DNA from: Isoetes taiwanensis
Lineage: Eukaryota; Streptophyta; Lycopodiopsida; Isoetales; Isoetaceae
NCBI GenBank assembly: GCA_021234155.1
Contig: JAJEKV010000002.1
Coordinates: forward strand, 11,336,725 to 11,400,724
Reading direction: 5' to 3'
Length of the DNA: 64,000 nt
The notes under the pieces were generated by a model. That model was not told the origin of the DNA and ran no database searches. It saw only the letters and a list, made by a program, of their open reading frames with translations. The position numbers were made by a program, and so were the translations under genes. Below are positions 58,977 to 64,000 of the stretch, in pieces. How positions within the stretch are numbered: the first letter of the stretch is position 1; each line of letters opens with the position of its first letter.

Positions 58977-59130
58977 TGTAACGTTCCTAACCGACATGCC
59001 CTTAACCAATTGGGCAAAACCGTCTAGACGTTTATGAGTAGTCGCTTCTACTCTATGCCGGTGTCTCGGGAACGCCCCATAGACACATTCAAGGTTCGAA
59101 TACTCGAGCAGTCTACCATGGCCCGTTACA
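58977..59130 (-). repeat. TRIM 5' LTR
   Basis: 154 bp, same ends as its partner. The primer-binding site lies directly inside it. Confidence 0.9.
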
Positions 59131-59187
59131 ATTTCTTGTTTTCATTTCTAATCTTTTCCTTCCTTTTGCAGGTAATTCCTTCATCCA

Positions 59188-59370
59188 GCATCTTTCTCTA
59201 CTAATCTTGCTATAGATTACATGCATCTAACTTAATCCTTTTTCAACGTGTCATGATCCCACTATAAGGCTTTCCTGCATCTTTCTCTGCCGACCTTGCT
59301 ATAGATTACATGCATGTAATTTAATCTTGCTTGTGTGTGTGTCTTGATTCCGCTTATTAAGGCTTTCCTG
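59188..59370 (+). repeat. Imperfect tandem duplication, about 90 bp unit
   Basis: GCATCTTTCTCT, then CTTGCTATAGATTACATGCA, then AAGGCTTTCCTG are repeated at about 59,188 and about 59,277. The copies are diverged. Confidence 0.7.
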
Positions 59371-60740
59371 ATGCTGCTGTAGTTTCTATCAAGCAAAATT
59401 TTCAAGGATGTCCTAGATATGCCTTATAGGCGTCTGTAATATCTCATAATGGCTCCTTCCTTGTTTAATCTTTACCCTTGCCTTAGTTTTCTTTATGGTA
59501 GAATCTTATCCGTGTATGTTGTGAAGATGGCTGCTATAGATGATTCTGCCACTCTCGAACATTACACAAATGAGACATGACACTCCTTTGCTCTTGTGCC
59601 TCCCGAGCTTCTTGAAGATGATTCTGTCAATGAAAAAGAAAGTATTGATGAACTGATGAGACTGTTTGGGGTGAAGAGTTTGATGCATTCACAAGGGAAG
59701 TTGAGCAGCTTGATTGGTATAGTATGGAAGATTAGGGGATATTACCCTAAGTGGTAATCTCACAATTAGCAGTTTGCCCTTGGCCATTCGAATTTGGCGA
59801 AGTGGCATCCTCTTAAATGTCTAATTAGCATACCTAACTTCCTCTTGTTAAAATGTTAATATAAATAATTAACATAGCTATTAATTTTTCAAGGTGACAT
59901 ATCACGTATTTGTAAGAATAGCATACCTCCTTGATAGTTGTAGCATTGAACCATGGTACATATGCATATAGTGTTTGATTGGAATGATTATCTGGACTAT
60001 GTTGTCCTATAGTTTTCTTTTATATGACACTTCGTAGTAAGTTGGTTGTTTTTAATTTTTTCCATCTCGAGACATTTTCATGCTTTTCCATTATATGGTA
60101 CTATCTAGCTTTACATGAGGGTGTAGAATAAATCTGATTTTATATTTCTTTGTTTATTAATACCCAACTTATCCTGCATTTCAGGTGGTTACTCAATTGG
60201 GTTTTGACCTTGAATTATTCTTTAAGAACAAAACAATGTTAAACTGAATAGAGGAGAGACCCATAGCACAATGTTGATGTTGTATGAACCTCTAGTTTAA
60301 AATATATATCAGAATGCATTTTAGTTTTTCATAATCATATTAATAATACTGACAATAATTCTCTTCCTGCTCCTCCACCTAGTAGGTTGCACCAAATTTC
60401 ATAGCTTCGGCTAAAAAAAGTGTGTACAGTCATGAACAATAGTTGAAAATATCATGAACAATAGTTGAAAATATGACATTGATTATTTACATATTTTTGC
60501 CCAAGGTTGGAGGTATATTCGTGAGTCTAAGGCCTTTTTGGACACACGCATCCATTAAGATAGTAAGTAAAAGGTTATATAGACGCTTGCATTTGATAAG
60601 TGGTCCATCACAAAGTAAAAAGTTGTAATACATCAAATTTTATACTTATTAGTGATCATGGCTTGTATTCATTATAGTGTGGTGTCAAGTAAGTGCACCC
60701 AATTCGTTTCGTATTTGGAAACCGTATTTTGGGTAGGGTG
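59371..60740. other. No gene recognised
   Basis: AT-rich. A fragment near 59,580-59,740 reads protein-like in changing frames (PPELLEDDSVNEKESIDE, then FDAFTREVEQLDWYSMED), ending at a TAG. It may be the last exon of a decayed gene of unknown family. Confidence 0.35.
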
Positions 60741-61123
60741 CGGACTATGATTGTTGTATAGTATTGTATTTGAAATGGTATATTTTGGGCAAGTTGAGGA
60801 GCTTAATTGGCTTAAGGAGATAGTTTCTATAGATGGGTGTTTTTTTGTGGTTAGTTTGTTTTCGGCTCCAATGGTTCGGTTATGGCAGGGCATGTGCGTC
60901 GGTCGAACTGGAGGCAGACGATTTGCCCTCTGCAAAGTGGATCGGGAGGATTGGGGAGACGCGAGCAGGCCATCTGCGCCTTCATGTGAGGCCGGATGGC
61001 TCGCAGGAGGCGCCAGGGTTTTTTGGTGCAGACGTTTTGCAGGGCTTGGAGCGCGAACAGGATGGAAGGCGCTGGTAAGACTCTTCTTCCCTGCTGATTT
61101 TGTGTGTTTTAGGGTGTCAGGGC

Positions 61124-62728
61124 ATGATGCAGTTGAGAAAGGAAGCCAGATTGAAGGTGAAAGTGTATGAAATGGTGCTGCCGAGACTCACGCTAGATAG
61201 CAGGCCGTGTGATTGTTGCAGAGACATACAAGGCAATGGAATTTTCCATTGTCTGGATGCGCAGGGTCGGCCACCAGAGGGCAGCAGCGCTGGAGAGTCA
61301 CGAAGAGCCAGTGCATGGGTTCCAGAGGTTGGTTGGAAAGAGGCCTCAGAGGCCACGAAGGAAGTGGTGATTGATAGGCCGGGTAAGAAGGACGCTGGAA
61401 TTCATATGGCTGATCATGGGAATAGGCAGGCTGGGTGCGTGGAGGCTGCAGCAGTGTTTGAGGATAGAGCAGGAGCAATTTTCCCAGAGAAGAATGTGGC
61501 TCCAGTTGGAAGGGGAGGAGCAAGAAGAGGCAGAGGTACAGGCAGAGGCAAAGGCAGAGGTGGAGGTAGAGGGCGTGGGGGTGGCCGTGGTGGTGCTGCA
61601 AGGGCAGATGTCAACTTGCCTTCGTCTGTGAGTCAGAGCATGGGAGATATGGATGGAGATGAGGAGGGCCCTTGTCTTCCCATAAAGACAAGTAGAGGCA
61701 GTGCAAAGAAGACAGGTAGAGGGAGAGGGAGAGGCAGGCGAACCGTGTCTTTTATGGAAGAGCATGTGGGCAGTGATATAGGACGTGGGCCAGGTGAAGA
61801 GGCAATAGATTTACCATCTCTTCTAGATACATCTGTGACGATAATATTCGGTGGATGTGATGTTCCCTTGGCCTTGTACGATAGAATGGTCACCTTCTTG
61901 AAAGAAAACTGTAAAGCTGGTGTTGTTGCTTTGGAGAGGGGATCGGCCCTCGATCATTTGCACATCCAGGCTGTCATGCGGTCTGATAGCAAAACTCCTG
62001 CTAGCCAGAATGTTAGAATTAAAAACTTTCTAGGATGGAACAGCTGCAAGCCTGCTGGGGCAATGATTCTGTGTAAGGCACTGCGAGGGAGCAAGTTACA
62101 CTGCTTTGAGGGAATTGCAGCTTACTGCCTAAAAGATATAGGAAAATTACACTTTAGAGCACACATCCATAACGTGAGCAGCGAGCAGATTAGTATGGGT
62201 AAAGAGCTATATGCTCTTTACGGTGCTGGGGAAGTGAAGCACCTCATGATTCTACATAGTGGCAACATCATGGACAAGGCTCTTCACTTCGTTTCATATC
62301 ATGCAGGCAAATTCCGGGGTGTTTCATTGTTGCATACAATAAAGTGTATGCTTCAGACGGGGAACTTTAGATTAGCTTCCTCTTGGGTCTTGCCAAGTAA
62401 TTCGGCCTATGCATCATTAGAGAGAGTGCAGGCTGCCTGGAGGATCATGCTGTCTCCGCAGACCTGCGCATATAAAGATGTGCGAATGGCATTATTCGGT
62501 TCGCAGCCAGGGGTGGTTCCGATAGAGCGTGTGGGCAAGAGGAGAAAGAGGCCATGGGATCAGCCGGGTGTTTTTGAGGACGGTGAAGAGAGCATGGAAG
62601 AGGGGAGCAGCGGTGATGAATTCGTTTATGCGAAGAGCGGTGTGGAACCACCGCCACAGGAACCTGCACATCCGTTTGCAGAATTCATCCCGCTCGATAT
62701 ACATGATGACGAATTTGACATTGCATAA
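61124..62728 (+). CDS. Rep-like HUH endonuclease, Replitron-like transposon gene
   Basis: An intact frame of about 534 codons from ATG 61,124 (the frame is open upstream to 61,100 and may begin earlier). An N-terminal Gly/Arg-rich region (GRGGARRGRGTGRGKGRG) suggests nucleic-acid binding. The core then shows VTIIFGGC (motif 1 position), an HUH site in DHLHIQAVM (His278, His280) and a Y1-type site IAAYCLKDIG (Tyr334, Lys337, Asp338). This matches the Rep HUH class that nicks one DNA strand and forms a 5'-phosphotyrosine. No SF3 helicase or Walker motif follows; instead a basic (GKRRKRPW) and acidic (EDGEESMEEGSSGDEF) tail does. A free-standing Y1 HUH enzyme without helicase fits the eukaryotic transposons named Replitrons. 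Intactness suggests a recent or active copy. Confidence 0.65.
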   Translation: MMQLRKEARLKVKVYEMVLPRLTLDSRPCDCCRDIQGNGIFHCLDAQGRPPEGSSAGESRRASAWVPEVGWKEASEATKEVVIDRPGKKDAGIHMADHGNRQAGCVEAAAVFEDRAGAIFPEKNVAPVGRGGARRGRGTGRGKGRGGGRGRGGGRGGAARADVNLPSSVSQSMGDMDGDEEGPCLPIKTSRGSAKKTGRGRGRGRRTVSFMEEHVGSDIGRGPGEEAIDLPSLLDTSVTIIFGGCDVPLALYDRMVTFLKENCKAGVVALERGSALDHLHIQAVMRSDSKTPASQNVRIKNFLGWNSCKPAGAMILCKALRGSKLHCFEGIAAYCLKDIGKLHFRAHIHNVSSEQISMGKELYALYGAGEVKHLMILHSGNIMDKALHFVSYHAGKFRGVSLLHTIKCMLQTGNFRLASSWVLPSNSAYASLERVQAAWRIMLSPQTCAYKDVRMALFGSQPGVVPIERVGKRRKRPWDQPGVFEDGEESMEEGSSGDEFVYAKSGVEPPPQEPAHPFAEFIPLDIHDDEFDIA

Positions 62729-62809
62729 TGTGCTTTTTTATTTGCTTATTAGAAATAGTGAGATGCATTTCACTAATGCATAATTTGTGTTGTTGCAGGT
62801 GAGAATCGC

Positions 62810-63208
62810 GTGATGCTGCTTGGAGAGAATGGCCAGGAAGTAGTTGTCATTAGTGACAGCTCTCAAGAAGCTGATTCCGTTGAGCAGTCTGTTGTAGAAT
62901 CATGTGACAAGCAGCCTAGTGTAGACTTTGTGCACTTGTTGAAAGAAGCTGAGAATTCTGTCAGGAATGTTTGTTCTGCTGTACAGAACCTGAGGATAGC
63001 GCTTGCTAGTGTCTTGGAAGAAATAGAGAGTGCCATGGAAGTGGTGGATCGGTGTGAAGCACAAGATGTGGTTTTTGAACGAGGCATACTGCGATCACAC
63101 CTCAACTTGTCAAGAGCACTCCTGATTAAAGAACTTCGAGAGCTGGAGCTGGTTCGCCGACGACATGATCTTGGTGGGCCGAATCTTGCTAAGAGAGGAG
63201 CACCATGA
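62810..63208 (+). CDS. Downstream segment with SUMO-interacting motif
   Basis: About 132 codons following GTTGTTGCAG (62,799), a good splice acceptor. It therefore may be a 3' exon of the HUH gene or a second transposon protein. It contains VVVISDSS, a textbook SUMO-interacting motif, and a long helical stretch (NSVRNVCSAVQNLRIALASV, then LSRALLIKELRELELVRRRH), probably coiled coil. No donor was found that skips the TAA of the HUH frame, so its relation to that gene is unsettled. Confidence 0.5.
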   Translation: MMLLGENGQEVVVISDSSQEADSVEQSVVESCDKQPSVDFVHLLKEAENSVRNVCSAVQNLRIALASVLEEIESAMEVVDRCEAQDVVFERGILRSHLNLSRALLIKELRELELVRRRHDLGGPNLAKRGAP

Positions 63209-63385
63209 GCAGCCTTCCATGTTTTTTGGTTCTGGTGTGAGGTCATGTAAATGTGTTTGGTTCTGATAGTGATGTAAATAGAGTCTGTAAAGCAATGTAA
63301 TGTCATGTAACTGCAGTTTCTGGAAATACCTGTGGCTGGATAGTGAATCACTGTTACGTTGGCCTTTTGGTCGACATGCATATGT

Positions 63386-63400
63386 GAATAAATAAAAGGT
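63386..63400 (+). terminator. Candidate polyadenylation signal
   Basis: GAATAAATAAAAGG lies about 180 bp after the TGA of the SUMO-motif segment. It contains overlapping AATAAA. Confidence 0.45.
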
Positions 63401-63465
63401 TATGAACTTATGTTTTTTTGCACCATTGGACAAATCTATTTGTTTTTAAGGATATAATTTGGTGG

Positions 63466-63509
63466 CCGTGGATCGTTGGGAATGTCTGGAATATTCCCTC
63501 GATCGACGG
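63466..63509. repeat. Imperfect hairpin 3' of the HUH gene
   Basis: Arms CCGTGGATCGTTGGGAAT and ATTCCCTCGATCGACGG pair with a few mismatches around a loop of about 9 bases. A subterminal hairpin is a usual feature of HUH transposons, so this is a candidate right end. Confidence 0.4.
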
Positions 63510-63541
63510 CTGCGTTTGAAACTCCAAGTGAACGCCATATA

Positions 63542-63625
63542 CATATGAAAAAGACATTATGATAATAGCCACATGTATATATGCATATGAAAAAGACATT
63601 ATGATAATAGCCACATGTATATATG
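63542..63625 (+). repeat. 42-bp tandem duplication
   Basis: CATATGAAAAAGACATTATG plus ATAATAGCCACATGTATATATG occurs twice without differences, at 63,542 and 63,584. Confidence 0.9.
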
Positions 63626-63857
63626 AAGTGTGGTGTCAAATATATGATGTTTTAGAACGAAACCATGTGAGGTGTAAAGAATTCTTCAAGGAGACGCAGT
63701 CTATGGTTTGTTTAAGTTCTCCTGTTAGAAGAGGAGTAAAATGTAAGAACATGGCAGATGCTTTTAATTCACTGTTGTGATTATTCCATTTTTGTTGATA
63801 TTTAAAGCGTTGATGCATGCATGAAACGATGAAATAGGTTGATCGGATTAGGCGAAT

Positions 63858-64000
63858 ATGAGGAGATCAAACTGGGTTGCATGTATTTTCCTCTTTGCTG
63901 GAGCATTAAATATGGCCTCAGCCAAGAAAACGAAAGTGCCCGCCCTCTTCATCTTTGGAGACTCGTTGGTTGATGCGGGAACCAACATTTATTTGTCAAA
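63858..64000 (+). CDS. GDSL esterase/lipase, first exon, cut by window edge
   Basis: ATG at 63,858. The N-terminus MRRSNWVACIFLFAGALNMA is a typical signal peptide with cleavage probable after ASA. It is followed by KVPALFIFGDSLVDAGTN, block I of plant GDSL lipases with the catalytic Ser in GDS. These are secreted hydrolases of lipids, cutin or acetylated sugars with Ser-Asp-His chemistry. Only 47 codons are inside the window. The rest, including the other catalytic residues, lies beyond 64,000. Confidence 0.9.
   Translation, partial: MRRSNWVACIFLFAGALNMASAKKTKVPALFIFGDSLVDAGTNIYLS

Larger units (their letters stand above)
58684..59130 (-). mobile_element. Complete TRIM retrotransposon (447 bp)
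   Basis: Two LTRs (58,684-58,821 and 58,977-59,130) share TGTAACGTTCCTAAC and CGTTACA ends. Read on the minus strand, the 5' LTR (59,130-58,977) is followed after one or two bases by TTGGTATCAGAGCCAAG, the initiator-Met tRNA primer site. The tiny internal region ends with a purine tract (AGTGGGAGAGAC) before the 3' LTR. A perfect 5-bp target duplication ATTTC flanks the element (58,679-58,683 and 59,131-59,135). It has no coding capacity, so it needs proteins from an autonomous relative. Confidence 0.92.

Noticed and set aside
58684-59130. Cassandra-type TRIM with 5S rRNA in its LTR, or a tRNA gene
   Set aside because: The LTR shows no recognisable 5S box A/IE/C set. The GAGTTCGAGTC piece inside resembles a B box but lacks a matching A box and a cloverleaf.
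61062-61112. A 38-nt intron (61,075-61,112) giving an upstream start MEGAG...
   Set aside because: Splice-like borders exist and the frame would fit, but 38 nt is too short for a plant intron. ATG 61,124 was kept as the start.
61188-61601. Minus-strand Pro/Leu-rich open frames
   Set aside because: They are antisense shadows of the Gly/Arg-rich repeat in the HUH gene.
61124-62728. Integrated plant virus Rep gene
   Set aside because: The HUH and Tyr motifs resemble the Rep class, but there is no helicase domain, the N-terminus is a Gly/Arg-rich extension, and the C-terminus is unlike viral Rep. A Replitron-like transposon fits better.

Overview
The window is nuclear DNA from a land plant, probably a large, transposon-rich genome. 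A fern, lycophyte or bryophyte is my guess, but the sequence does not settle it. The reasons are GT-AG introns, a U12-type intron, Ty1/copia and chromodomain Ty3/gypsy elements, LINEs, a TRIM, plant DUF7869-type transposon genes, and a GDSL lipase with a signal peptide. No rRNA, tRNA or CRISPR was seen. Only two ordinary host genes are recognisable: a WAC/DDT/WHIM chromatin-remodelling subunit gene (48.2-51.2 kb, minus) and the first exon of a GDSL esterase/lipase (63.86 kb to the edge).

The most unusual content is a set of three decayed copies of a ParB-like gene: locus A (2.0-6.0 kb, +), locus B (about 8.14-6.5 kb, -) and locus C (45.8-42.2 kb, -). All three carry a ParB/Srx-like motif (Y-I-x-N-G-N-H-S or its variant Y-I-V-I-G-G-T-H). 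A and C also carry a beta-class N6/N4 DNA-methylase C-terminal region. Introns and flanks of these loci are filled with short GCGC-centred palindromes. Locus A has one family (arms TGTCTATGCGC) and loci B and C another (arms AAATGGCGC). Loci B and C each lie divergently next to a DUF7869-type gene (9.9-12.1 kb and 46.0-47.1 kb), with palindromes between. I infer a large two-gene mobile element (DUF7869 protein plus ParB-methylase) with self-specific palindromic sites.

Layout: 0-6 kb locus A; 6-12 kb locus B, satellites and DUF7869 copy 1; 12-15.4 kb repeats; 15.45-17.04 kb a 5'-truncated LINE; 17.3-26 kb repeat-rich DNA with a second LINE (minus) bounded by (AG)n runs; 26.1-27.8 kb a copia 3' half; 28.5-30.8 kb a 1.15 kb tandem duplication; 31.4-41.9 kb nested gypsy elements and a LINE piece; 42.2-47.1 kb locus C and DUF7869 copy 2; 48.2-52 kb the host DDT gene; 54.4-57.4 kb another chromodomain gypsy; 58.7-59.1 kb a complete TRIM with target-site duplication; 61.1-63.4 kb an intact Rep-like HUH-endonuclease gene (Replitron-like) with a downstream coding segment; 63.86 kb the GDSL gene.

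Most mobile-element genes are broken by stops and frameshifts. The exceptions are the HUH gene and the structurally complete TRIM. The host DDT gene is intact except for one apparent single-base frameshift in a linker.
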